In this document: positions 11,461-22,575 of the stretch, in pieces
How the letters are laid out: each line of letters starts with the position of its first letter
Position numbering within the stretch: the first letter of the stretch is position 1
From: Eumeta japonica
Lineage: Eukaryota; Arthropoda; Insecta; Lepidoptera; Psychidae
DNA length: 64,000 nt
Direction: 5' to 3'
Assembly (NCBI GenBank): GCA_005406025.1
Contig: BGZK01000295.1
Coordinates: 1-64,000, forward strand
Notes under the pieces: generated by a model
The model's input: the letters and a program-made list of their open reading frames with translations, nothing else
What the model was told of the DNA's origin: nothing
Database searches by the model: none
Translations under genes and position numbers: made by a program

Positions 11461-11820
11461 GTAACGAAATTCGAAAGAAATTGAGAGGCAAACTAGCAAA
11501 AAACTGTTTTCTTTTTATCAAGATGAGGCCTCGGCTCACAGTTCTGTCGTTCGTATGGCTGTAATTCAAGATGCTGAATAGTCTTATACTTACTCTATAA
11601 TACTTGAATAGCCTCCGTGTTCACCCAACTTTTCCTCTAGTGATTTCTAGCGATCCAAGTGATCTAGTGAAAAGACATAGATTTGAAGACGATGAAGCAG
11701 TAGCTACTGCAATACATGACTTTTTGGGTGTTCAAGATGAAGGGTTTTTTAAGAAAGGAATTGTGAGCCTAGGGAAAGATATGCCAAGTGTATAATGCTA
11801 AAAAGCGACTATGTCGAAAC
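11461..11820 (+). pseudogene. Mariner transposase C-terminal fragment, degraded
   Basis: The conceptual product carries a QDEASAHSSVV block, the equivalent of the D-[NE]-x-P-AH segment around the second catalytic Asp (codon 11522-11524) of mariner D,D34D transposases. It is preceded by a Lys/Arg-rich LRxxxKExxR-like stretch. After a stop at about 11580 and a frame change the similarity resumes with FEDDEAVATAIHDFLGVQDE and KGI, the conserved mariner C-terminus. A further frameshift leads to a K-C-I...DYVE-like end near 11800-11820. The N-terminal two thirds are missing; the TIR element immediately upstream may have disrupted the copy. It is inactive. A match to the irritans or cecropia subfamily is likely but uncertain. 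Confidence 0.75.
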
Positions 11821-13659
11821 AAAATGATGTTTATTAAAAGATATCGGCAATATATTCATTCTTACTTAAGCTGTGCACCTCGCACATGTGCAAAAATTAT
11901 TGGAGATGCTAAAGCAATTTTATTTTATTCTTAAATTAAATACTTATTCCTTTTAGATAAGTCGTTTAATTATCATTGTTTTGTTGTATTTACGTGATAT
12001 ATGATTTTTAAATGGAATTTAGAATAAGAGTACAATCGAAATAAATGGAACAAACTACATACCAAATAATCAAAAAAAAGTTTTAAGACAGCTGTAGCTT
12101 TATTGATAATAATTATTGGGTAAACAAAACTGTTGTGGTCTCAATCAACGTCATCTAAATTGATCGCAGTCTTGTTTAGAAGACGCTTAACGCAGTAAAA
12201 ATAAATATCAGTTTGGATCTCCGGTGTATGCTTGAAAGATGGTCGTAATGATCACCTAATCGAATGAGATTTCAATTAAGGTCAAATGCTCAATAACTAA
12301 ATGAAACAAGTTCTCTTGTGTGGGAAAAAGCATGATAGAATAAATTACCTAAGCTACTTGGCTTAGCTTTCAAAACACCTGCATTATTATAAACATAAGT
12401 AATGATACAGCATTTCGGAAAAACCTAAGCCTGAACGTGTAAATATAAACGATTTTGAAATAATTAATTTTATAACCTATCCAGTGTTTTTCCCCAATGA
12501 CGGCGATTTTGCATTATAATATTAGAAAGTGGACATCATTTGGCGAATACTTGGGGAAGGCAATAAGATTTCATATCATTTCTAACACAAAAATTAATCA
12601 TGTATACGTCAATTTTCTACTGGTTTTTTTAACTTTTACGTAAGTTTAAAAAGAGTAAGTACATTTAAAAGAATCACTTAAAATTCCTTTCACTTTATAA
12701 CTCGGTATAATTTTACATTAAAGGAGAAAGTTCATTCCGATCTCGTCACAGAATAGTTTTGAAACCTCTCCTATGGCGTCATCGTTTATTACGAATGGAC
12801 CGATGTAGTTAGATGTCATTGTGACTTGCATTTCACGGGCTTTCTTAACACATGAGGTGTCTGTAGATGCGCACGTAACCGATTGCGCAACCAGATCATG
12901 CCCTGTCCGAATCGAAAAGGCTCTAAAGAATTTAATAGACTGAACAATGTAACCGAATTCGAACCCTGACTGAGTTGTTGCCTACCACGAAACGACGAAA
13001 TATCAACGTATCACAACGAATTCAACTTACATCGCCGCATCGAAACGAGTAATGATTCTTTTAATAGTACATTCCATTTGATGGTTAAGAGGTTCGGAAT
13101 GATATCGATAAACTTGTCGATATACGAATGTCATGGTACGGGTTTTCGTACAGTTGATTGTTTGGACATTTTGACAGCTGACCAAGCTCGTTACCACTGT
13201 CGTCGTGAAAGGCATCGGCAATCTAAATGCAAGGCTAATTGAATACAAAAGGAGTGATAACCGTGGAATGCATTTTATGGCCAAAGGCGCACTCGCGCAA
13301 TAGAAATTGGGCAACAGATTGGGCGAACGCATCACATCCAGCTTTGATAGTTTAATAGATGATAAGTAGATCGTGATTTATAGTACAAGGTTGAATTCGA
13401 TTTTAATAAATTTGAGGTCGGAGCTATCTTCGTATTCGAGTAGTAGGCGAATAATGTTTAAATAGCCTGCTTGTTTGTGTTTCACAATATGGGTGTATGT
13501 TTATGACACAGTCGGAAAACGAATGTGGCCCATTTTAAGATATTCGATAATAACTTTGGTAATCGGCCATTTCGAAAAATATTGTAAGGAATTATTAATA
13601 TCTGGCAAATAGACACGTGGAAAACTGTAATAATACTTTTTTTTTTATTGTGTATTAGT
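11821..13659. other. AT-rich non-coding stretch
   Basis: No feature is recognised. The 102-codon minus-strand frame at 13027-13335 has no family resemblance and no splice or start context that would single it out. Confidence 0.6.
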
Positions 13660-13830
13660 CTACGGCAACGCCCGCATAGACAGAACATGAATTGCTTCAT
13701 CTTTTATATGGACCGATGACGCTATTGATCATGTTCCCGATCACGGTCCGACTTTCAGTTTTGCTTCCTGTTCCGCCCTCGATTGCGATCTCGCTTTTTA
13801 TTTAAATCCAGATTCCAATCAATCAACCCA
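13660..13830 (+). repeat. Fragment of the CGCCCGCGT-head / CTCGATTC-body dispersed family
   Basis: CGCCCGCATAGACAGAACAT then GAATTGCTTCATCTTTTATAT is collinear with CGCCCGCGTAGATATAAAAT then GAATTGCTTCATCTTGTATAT at 44626-44665. It is followed by a body rich in CCCGATCACGGTCCG- and CTCGATTGCGATCTCG-like words. Here the body is not amplified. Confidence 0.65.
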
Positions 13831-13988
13831 GAGAAACTTACTTCGCAAACACATGTACAGGCACTAATGACTATGATTTCATCAATAACCAATTAGCATA
13901 GAAAATAAGGTGTTGGTTGCATGTTAATACTAGGAAAGCCGTAGACAAAAACTAGTGTAAATCTAAACCCAGCCAGATAACGTATTTC

Positions 13989-14054
13989 TATAGAAACAAA
14001 CAAGAATCATGCAAATACTATTATTTAAATGATTCTTGTTTGACCTTTTCTATA
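13989..14054. repeat. Bulged hairpin, 13+8 bp stem, 18-nt loop
   Basis: AAACAAGAATCAT (13998-14010) pairs exactly with ATGATTCTTGTTT (14029-14041). An outer stem TATAGAAA (13989-13996) pairs with TTTCTATA (14047-14054) after an asymmetric internal loop. The size and loop are pre-miRNA-like, but no known mature sequence is recognised. Confidence 0.6.
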
Positions 14055-15394
14055 AAAGATTTTCGAGTTATAAGCGCACAGACGGATAGATTTCAACTAC
14101 TGGTCGTTAAGGTTCGATATCTGGTTAAGTATTATAAAAAGTGTTTTGACTGACTTTCCACTGACAGTGTAAACTACTAGGGTAAAACTTCGATGTGAGA
14201 GCTTCTTCCTTTTCAGAATCTGTTAAAAAGCTAAACCACTCTTAATAGTTCATATTGATGAAATGCAAGAAACTACGATTGTCTCCTGTTTGATAAAGAT
14301 TCGTATTTTGTTAACTGTAAGTTTCCATCCCAAATTTTAACTTTGTTATTCCAAGTTCGTTAAGTTTCAAGTTGACACTGCACGTTGAAAAATAGTGTCC
14401 CGGGCTTTTTTTTTTAAATCTGTTTGAAGATAATCGTTTCCCCATACGTCACTTACTTCCACCTAAATAATTTGAACAGCGCACACCAGAAAAGCTCTCA
14501 AGGGATGTTTTTTCTCGGCTTGATTGACAAATGTAATCATAGCTTGGCCCATTTGCATGAAATACCTATAAATTAATATGTATACAAATCTTTTTCGTGA
14601 ATCAGTTTAAGTTAATAATTACATTTATTATTATTATGATTATTAATAATAATAAGGTTTCGACATTAGTGAAAATCATATTAAAATCCATACAATAGAT
14701 TCTAAGATTAGACTTTAGACAGGTAAATGGACTTCGATTTATGATATATATTAGGTTATATTTGCTTCCTTTTTCTTATTAAAACACTTGATTTATTGCG
14801 TTTTAATTTCCGATATAAATTAATGTGGTGGTGAAAATTTTTCGAAAGTCATCAATGTATTTTATGATTACTCAATATCTAAACTATTAGGAAACAGAGT
14901 GCAAGGGTGGACTTGAAAAGTGGTCGATACTGCAGGTCAACACCAAAAAACAACCCGCTCTCTTAGCTTAGATTATTATATCTAGCTGGAAGAAAACAAG
15001 AATAAGTAACACTTCTTCAAATACTATGAACCCGATCTTAACAAAATGCTTCTTTTAACATTTATTCGAAAGAAAAACCCTTTTTTAATATTTCTCCAAC
15101 GATATCATTGGATTCAGTTGATTAGTTTTGACAGGCATCAAGGTACGAGAGTTAAATGAAGTCTATCGAGTATTCACGAGGATTATATAATGATTGATTG
15201 AATACTTTCGACATAATTAAAAAAAATTGAAAAATATGTATTGTTCAGGTTAGTCAAAATTTATTCGATTGTTCAAGTTCAATTTCCAAAAAATTTAAAC
15301 TGCTACATTCCAATGTTCATACACAGTAAAACGTACACACGCCCGTCCACTTAGTCATAACTGTTTACACACAGTCATACGCTCATGGCCGCAG
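14055..15394. other. AT-rich non-coding stretch
   Basis: No gene or repeat family is recognised. There is a run of ATT/ATA trinucleotides at 14618-14655. Confidence 0.6.
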
Positions 15395-15418
15395 TCATGC
15401 GCGCGCACACATACACAC

Positions 15419-15421
<3 letters not shown>

Positions 15422-15464
<43 letters not shown>
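15422..15464. repeat. (AT)n microsatellite with adjacent (CA)n
   Basis: There are about 20 AT dinucleotides in a row, preceded at 15395-15420 by an alternating CG/CA purine-pyrimidine tract (GCGCGCACACATACACACAC). Together they form about 70 bp of alternating purine-pyrimidine sequence. The minus-strand open frame spanning it is an artefact. Confidence 0.95.
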
Positions 15465-15465
<1 letters not shown>

Positions 15466-16014
15466 TGTATAAATATGTATATAAATGTACAGATATCTTT
15501 GTAGAACTGTCCGAACAGCTTACTAAGATATGTAAACAAATTTGTACATTTTCTAAAACTGAGTTGTAAATAATATCTTCTCAAATTTTTAGTAAATTTA
15601 AATTCTTTTTTTTGGAAGTCATATGAAACGAACATTTTTTACTTCTTAGTAAAAAAATATTTTTTTGTAGCTTAACGAGTATACAAAAATCTCAAACATG
15701 TCATATATATTTATGAAGGCAGTAAGGTCCAGGACACTAGCCGCCCGCGGCGCAGCGACGTCTTTCACCTCCGGTTAATGACGTCATTAAAAATCATCCA
15801 TCGCAGGATATGTTTGCCCGTCTTTTTTGAACAGGAAAAAAGGGGATTTTGAAATGTTTTTTTAGATAACCCATGAAGTGTTTATGGGTTTAGTTGTAAT
15901 GATAACGAGTAATGCCCTACTAATTTCAGTCATAATTGGTTTTTGATATTAATGCAGGGTGCTTTTAAATTTTCTATTAGGTTGGGTTTAGATGTACTAA
16001 TTTAGTTAAAGTTC

Positions 16015-16163
16015 TAATATAATGAAGTTGCTAATAAGATTAAATTAATAAATGATTAAATTGCCAATATGATAAAATTACTAATATGATTAAAATACTA
16101 ATATGATTAAATTTCTAATATAGTAATTTACTAATATAATTAATTTACTAATATAGATAAGGT
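16015..16163. repeat. 17-bp AT-rich minisatellite, about 9 copies
   Basis: Degenerate head-to-tail units of TAATATGATTAAATTAC, mostly 17 bp with some of 16 bp. No coding or transposon relationship is visible. Confidence 0.85.
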
Positions 16164-16959
16164 AATTAAGGTATTACAGGTGGAAATGAATTGTTTTCTT
16201 CGGTGTACCAAATATATGTTTATTTTGTGTATAAACCCTGACTTTTCAACAATTTTGAGTACGTGTACTTAAATTTGAAAATTGCGATAGGTTTTGTATA
16301 AGTAATGAAGTTTGTTTTGAATAAGATATTAAGTAAAATGACATTATCTACATTAAACAAACATAAGTAAACAGGAATAGAGATAGTTTTTGTTTCTTAA
16401 ATTTATTTCATTAATTAAAAAAAAGCATTTATTTAGATTATTCAAAAAGGTCAAAAATTCAAAAACATGTTTAAAGCTACTTACTTCACTCGATTGTTTA
16501 GCGATTGTGATTCAGACTATATTGTTTCTGATAATTAGAAATATAATAGAGTTCATTTGTGACAAACACAAGTAAATATCTACATTCAGATACTGAAGGT
16601 TTTCAGCTACAAATATTGTCTACGGACAAATAATTATTGTTTGGTTTTTATTTCACATAAAATATGTACTTTTTTTGGATTCCTTGTTGCGTTCATTTTT
16701 ATTCGATACCACATTCGATAATATATTACTAATTTAAGTTCTGCAATTACAGTATTTTTGTTGATCACCGATTATGTACATTTCAGTTTTGAGCTTTCTA
16801 TTATGCAAGCTCTACGAGAAAAATAATTAAAAGTTACACAGATATTGAAGTGATCCCGTGACTGTTTCATTTCTACAATTCCGATGCGAAACAACAAACC
16901 GGAAAATGTATTACTTTGAACTGTAAGATCAATTATGTTACCTTAAGACGTCCAAGGCT
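16164..16959. other. AT-rich non-coding stretch
   Basis: No feature is recognised. The 61-codon Leu/Ile/Lys-rich frame at 16390-16575 has the composition expected of random AT-rich DNA. Confidence 0.6.
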
Positions 16960-17240
16960 GTATCGCCGGACGTCAAAGCTCGGCGGCGAAGCTTTTCTGA
17001 CGTAGTTTTTACGTTGCATCGACGCAGATTCGATCGTTTCGAGTCCACGTGATCGAGCTCCATTCGACGTGTTCCAGTGCGCCGCGATATCTCGAACCCG
17101 TTTTGTCGAACGCATCGAGCATTCGTTTCGGATCGCCGACGGCCCCCGCCGCCGCGACTAGGCCGTGATAAGATAAGGCGATGTGGAACAATCGCTTCGT
17201 TTTTCGAGCGCGACCAATCCCTTATCGCGCTTCCGTCGCT
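16960..17240. promoter_or_regulatory. GC-rich island with paired GATA sites (candidate enhancer)
   Basis: This is a CG-rich, non-repetitive island in AT-rich surroundings. GTGATAAGATAAGGCG at 17165-17180 contains two overlapping-phase WGATAA sites 5 bp apart, and CTTATCGCGC at 17221-17230 gives an inverted CGATAAG. Several short frames on both strands overlap here, as expected from composition. Enhancer function is inferred from the motif cluster and the island structure. Confidence 0.4.
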
Positions 17241-17534
17241 CTATTGTTTACAGATTAGTTAATGAATCATTCGGAGCTGCAGGAGCTTTGTTGGTTCAGC
17301 GCTGACGGATCACGTGGGTGAGCGTGCTTTCGCGTGAAACTTTTTTTTTATGGTCGTTTTCCTCTTACGAAATAGAAGCTTAATGTAACGCGTCTACCGT
17401 AAGATTCTGTTGTTGTTCAAGCTGTTGACGCTTATAGATACGTATATTTCATGTAATAATGTCTCTGGTAACAGTTGGTCGAGTGATAAAGTTATATAAT
17501 TATAGTAGGTACAAGGAAAATTGTAACAGAAATG

Positions 17535-17672
17535 AATATATTCCTATTGAAAAGGCCGGCAACGCAATATTGACTTCTTTAAGCTGGCGGGTGTAAATGG
17601 GTGGAGGTGACCATCTGTTTTGCAGATGGCCTGCATGCTCGTAAGTCCTTTATGAATACTATAAAAAAGCAC
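17535..17672 (-). repeat. Lepidopteran dispersed repeat (GCCCATGG family), copy 2, reverse
   Basis: On the plus strand the blocks are AAAAGGCCGGCAACGC, GGTGTAAATGGGTGGAGGTG, CAGATGGCCTGCATGCTCGT and an ACTATAAAAAA end. These are the reverse complements, in reverse order, of the blocks in the copy at 4155-4290. Confidence 0.8.
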
Positions 17673-18639
17673 CTCAGAACGAAAATAATTTAAACTTCCT
17701 CCATAAACTGGCATTTAATGACAGTTTCTGTAAGAGATGTAGTAACATCATTTTAATGATCCCATAATTAGCTTTGATTTAAATTAACAGGGTGCTTTTG
17801 TATTTGCAACTTAATTTGATCAATGTGATGTAAAAAGAAAAAAAAGAAAAACATCTGTTTTGAGTATTTTAAATGACCCTCAGTTCTACGTTAGATTGAC
17901 AGGTGATTTGTCAATTTTGTGATGTCCAAAATATTTTTTTTAATGGAAAAGTTTGTGGATATTTTCTTTCTAATTAGGAAAGCGTCTAGGAATCCATAAT
18001 GATAAACCGAATTTCTCCCTAGGAGATTTGAAAACTAGCAAATCGACTTCAGCGGGTCTAGCGTTCCGCTCTAGACAAATGTTTCTCAGTAGGACTGCGT
18101 CATTTATTCATTATTTCGCACGAAAAAGATAGTCGTATATAGAGACCCTTCTTCATGGTGTCGTGTTAGGATGGGTAAGATACGAAATTTTGTTCAGAAA
18201 AATGATCTGCGAAACTATCTGTTCCTGTTATATCCAGTAGCACTTGCGATAATGAATGAGAAATATTTTGATGCGTAGTCGCCGTTAAACAGTGTGTGTA
18301 AGTCATTATTCCTCTAAAACCTGCTTCTAAAACAGCTTTTGCTCTTAGTATTTTGGTTAAAAACACCTGCTTACTGTCGAGGTTCCACCACCACATAAGG
18401 GTACATGAAAAAATAAACATGGAAGCTCACCCCGATCAACAATTAACTCGGGTATTTTCATTTTTTTATAAGAGTGATTAGTTTTGTAGCTGTTCATGTA
18501 ACTAAGCTGTGTCACACTGATCAGAGTGATTGGAGATTCATCCGTGAATATTAATGGTTTAATGTTAAGAGTCGTCAACTTCAACCTGTTCTGCCTATTG
18601 TTGTATAATTTTGCTTGATAATTTTTAGATTTTTTCTCG
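17673..18639. other. Non-coding stretch
   Basis: No gene or repeat is assigned. Minus-strand frames of 84 and 75 codons (18166-18584) overlap in different registers and resemble nothing known. Confidence 0.5.
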
Positions 18640-20005
18640 CCTACTTAACACCATCTCAATACTTACTACATTAGAAAGAGAAGTCGGATACTCTAGTTAC
18701 ACATGGGCGACTCGTGTAAACAGCGAATCATCTATCACAACAGGAACAAAGAAGAACGGATCGCATTAGATTAGAGTGAATTGCTTGATGAACTTCATCG
18801 ATTTCCAGATGAATACTGAAAACCTTGCACTGAATGAAGAACGCAGAGTTGACGAAAGAAATTAAGTAAGAAAGGAGGATTTATTTTAAGAACAGCTTGA
18901 CACTACTTAACTTCTCTTTAAGATTTATGCAACAATAAGCTAATTATACTCGGGAGACACGCTTAAGAAGATATGAACTATTCATTACAACAGGGACCAT
19001 AATGAATGGAGCACATCAGCACAGAAAAAAAAAAAACTATATGGATGAACTTATCAACTAGTAGAAATGGACACTGAAAACCACACCAAAGGAAATAAAG
19101 AATGAAAGATTAAAGGAAGATAAGAATTAGGAAAGTTTTTCTTTAAAGAAGAGTTCAACACCACCTAATAGTTATTGCTTTAAGATCAAAGGCAAAAAAT
19201 AAGTTGGACACTCTAGTTACATATGAGATAATTGCAAAGACAAGAATGAGCTATGACAGTAGTAAGAAATAAAAATGGGCTGCACGAAATTAATAAGGTT
19301 ATAGCTGAACTTTTTGGTTCTAACTGAAACTAGAGAATACAAAGATTGTGGATGATCTTTACCAATTCTCAAAAACGGACAATGAGATCTGCACTAAAGG
19401 AAGAAAAATTAGAATAAAAGATTGAAGGAAGAAGGAAATTGGGAAATTAGGATTTCTTTTAAAACAAAAGCTCGACATCATCTAATGAGCACCGCCTTAA
19501 AATCTACTACAACAGAAAGAAAAATTAGACGTCCTAGTTACACATGAGAGCCTTGGGTAGACCGAGCTATTACAACAGGAACCAAGAAGAAAAGGCGATT
19601 ATAGTACAGAGCAAAGCGGAAACTTCAAAGGCTGTCGATGACATTTGTCAAGTTCTTAACGGTTGCTAAAACTTCTTCACCAAGCTGAGAACATAAACAA
19701 TGAAAATCGACTGAAGAAAAATCCAGAAAGGATTTGTTTAAGAGCTCGACACCATCTACTCAACTCTAATTTAAGTTCTTCTACAATAGAAAGTTATTCG
19801 CACTTGGGAGATTCGCATAACAAGACAGTAGTTTTTACAACAGGAACCAAGAAGAATACACGACATTAGCACAGACTATAGTAGAAATTAGAAAGGCTGC
19901 AGATGAACTGTTCCAACTCTCAGAAATGGACGTCAAAGCCTGCACCAAGCAAAGGAAACGAAGAACGAAAGAGAAACAAAAGGAACATACCTTCCCCACT
20001 GTATT
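18640..20005 (+). repeat. Degenerate long-period tandem array, about 5 units of 250-320 bp
   Basis: The same ordered anchors recur: CACCATCT-like, CTACTACAACAGAAAG-like, CTCTAGTTACACATG (18691, 19211, 19532, with weaker copies near 18943 and 19795), ACAGGAACCAAGAAGAA (about 18740, 18989, 19576, 19840) and GAAATGGACACTGAAAACC (about 18808, 19063, 19373, 19922). Units are strongly diverged and differ in length. The consensus has stretches that could be read as a Lys/Arg/Glu-rich peptide, but no unit is open throughout. The array runs into a LINE-like 3' end, so it may be an expanded part of a retroelement, or an old satellite. Confidence 0.7.
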
Positions 20006-20228
20006 TATTGACACACTATAGTATCTATTACCTATCCCGAATCCAGTTTCTGGCTAAAGGTTGCACGAATACCGGCTGGCTCTACACTCCCGTCACTCCT
20101 AATCCAAGCTAGAACCTACACTCCCCCCGATATTTACGCTCCCTTCGGTGTATCGGGACTTGTCCCTTTCAGTCATTGCGACTGGCTGAAGGTTGAGCGA
20201 TGATGATGATGATGATGATGATGATGAT
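20006..20228 (+). mobile_element. Probable non-LTR retrotransposon 3' end with (GAT)n tail
   Basis: A GC-richer segment (CTACACTCCC, CCCCCGATATTTACGCTCCC, CATTGCGACTGGCTGAAGGT) ends abruptly in about ten GAT repeats (20199-20228). Short tandem 3' tails of this kind replace poly(A) in several insect LINE clades. No reverse transcriptase sequence is visible upstream; the upstream neighbour is the degenerate tandem array. Confidence 0.5.
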
Positions 20229-21639
20229 AATTTTTAGATTTTTTCTCGATTCTAGTTGGCGGGTGGCACCCATTACATTGTAATTGTGAATTGGTTATTT
20301 ATTAGAAATTAAAAGCCAGTTAGACATCTTAGCCCAAACACGAAAATTATTAACATATTGTAGGTCATTATAAAAATGAATCATATGTTTTGAATCTCAT
20401 GTCTTTTGAATACAATTATATATTGTGTATTGTACATATTTTTATATCTTTTGTTTTTGGTTTTTGAGTTTTAAAAATTACAAATTTACAAAATTATATA
20501 AACAAAATTATATATAATTATACTGTAAATGAAATAAATTAAACAGTGTAGTTTAAAAATGCTAAAAGGGGGAAAGAAACATATCAGAACATGAAGGTGT
20601 TGGCCGTCGTAGATCGTATCGACTAACAGTTAGTAGCAAACAAGGAGTATAGGTGTTGCCGATTGCTTACGAATAAACTCAACGATATATTATCGGTGTA
20701 AGTTCTTTTCAACTTTACCTTGTTTTCTTAGTTATCTGGTTTCCTAAATAATGTGTTGATTTTTTTTTTATCTCGTTCATAAAGCAACATTTCTGTCGTA
20801 CGATACCATTATCGATTTATATACGTTTCGTAGCGAGTTTGTATCGTCATATCTTAATGGAAAACCGTATGAAATGATTTTGTTGAAATTTATCACAAAC
20901 ATATAACTTGAAATCTGTGCCATAGCCATTTTGTCATCAATGTGAACAAAGTGCACCATTCGAGATATCGTTAATAATCAATATGTTCGTAAGGAGAGTA
21001 TCCCGAATGTCATATACATGCTTAAAATTGTTACGTTTTAAATTACCGTTTGTTTATTAAGATAAAGTAAAGGAAAAATACAATATCCAATCCTAGTAAT
21101 ATTATATATGTGAACGTTTTGAGGATGTATGGATGTATGGCGCTCTTTTACGCAAAAAACTTCTTTACGGATTTTAATAGTATTTTACAGTATTATATCT
21201 TGTGCATCATAATACCGTATTATATATAGGTTATGATTTATAAAGAGACTAGCATTCGTTCTCAATTTCCGCGTACATGTACCACTGAACCAAATTTGCA
21301 GTGATTTTAATTATACTTAAATGCAAAGAAAGCTATACACTATCCTTTTTTCTATATCCATAGGTCGCTAGTTCAAATCCGGCTTGAAGGACCACAATTT
21401 AGTATGCATAAATAAAAATGCTAATTTTAATTTTAAGCAATGAACTGTATTACAAAAATTAATTGAAAAATCACAGTCACACGTCTATGAGCCAAGAGCC
21501 ATTTTTTTATTGTCCACACAAAAAAAGAAAGAAAAAAAATTATTGCCCTATACAGGCTTAAAATTAAATGATGATTGATACATCTAATCGATAAATTATA
21601 TGTTTAAAATATATTTGAATATCGGTTTCATACAAACTG
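20229..21639. other. AT-rich non-coding stretch with a B-box-like site
   Basis: GGTCGCTAGTTCAAATCCGG at 21363-21382 contains GTTCAAATCC, a good Pol III B box, followed by TTGAAGGACCA. No matching A box or tRNA fold is convincing upstream, so it is most likely a SINE or tRNA relic. The rest is featureless. Confidence 0.45.
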
Positions 21640-22575
21640 GAACCGTAACCGGTAGTGGAAACAAAATTGAAGTCGGACAGTAAAATCAAGAACTCGGACC
21701 GGGACTGAAATTGAGACGAGTTGCGATTGGAATTGAATCGGGATCGGGATTTGAATTAGAAGTGTGACAGAGATTGAAATCAGGAACAGTACTGAGACAG
21801 GAACGGCATCGAGATAGGAACGTTATCGAGACAGGAGCGGTATAGAGACAGGAACGGCAACTAGACAGAAACGGTAACTAAACAGGAACGGCATCGAGAC
21901 AGGAACGGCATCGAGACAGGAACGGTATCGAGACAGAAACGTTAACTAGACAGGAACGGTATCGAGACAGAAACGGTAACTAGACAGGAACGGTAACTAG
22001 ACAGGAACGGTAACTAGACAGGAACGGCATCGAGATAGGAACGGTATCGAGACAGGAGCGGTATCGAGACAGGAACGGTAACTAGACAGGAACGGTAACT
22101 AAACAGGAACGGCATCGAGACAGGAACGGTAACTAGACAGGAACGGTAACTAAACAGGAACGGCATTGAGACAGGAACGGCATCGAGACAGGAACGGTAT
22201 CGAAACAGAAACGGTAACTAGACAGGAACGGCATCGAGACAGAAACGGTATCGAGACAGGAACAGTATCGAGACAGGAACGATATCGAGACAGGAACAGT
22301 ATCGAGACAGGAACGGTATCGAGACGAGACAGGAACGGCATCGAGACAGGAACGGCATCGAGACGGGAACGGCATCGAGACGGGAACGGCATCGAGACGG
22401 AACGGTATCGAGACGAGAACGGCATCGAGACAGGAACGGCATCGAGACAGCATTGAGAGCGGACCACAGATTGAGAATGACAAGAAGATTGATCAATATC
22501 GCATATTGATCATGATTAATATATATGAAGGAATACATTCTACGTCCACGTGGGCGAAGCGGCGGGCGAAATTAT
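21640..22575 (-). repeat. Dispersed-repeat copy (minus) whose body became a 17-bp minisatellite
   Basis: From about 21785 to 22455 there are about 39 head-to-tail 17-bp units, alternating between AGGAACGGCATCGAGAC, AGGAACGGTATCGAGAC and AGGAACGGTAACTAGAC. Degenerate, non-tandem words of the same kind (GGAATTGAATCGGGATCGGG) fill 21640-21785. At the far end (22538-22575) the minus strand shows the head TTTCGCCCGCCGCTTCGCCC and ACGTGGACGTAGAAT. The whole is therefore one repeat copy in reverse with an amplified body. Frames of about 100 codons on both strands are by-products: 17 bp x 3 gives a 17-residue peptide repeat. Confidence 0.85.

Noticed and set aside
15375..15635. 86-codon minus-strand frame
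   Set aside because: It is read through an (AT)n microsatellite.
21362..21395. Possible tRNA gene at a GTTCAAATCC B box
   Set aside because: No A box and no cloverleaf can be built upstream, and the T stem has a mismatch. A SINE or tRNA relic is likelier.
22133..22538. Frames of 96-116 codons on both strands
   Set aside because: All derive from the 17-bp minisatellite, which lacks stops in most registers.
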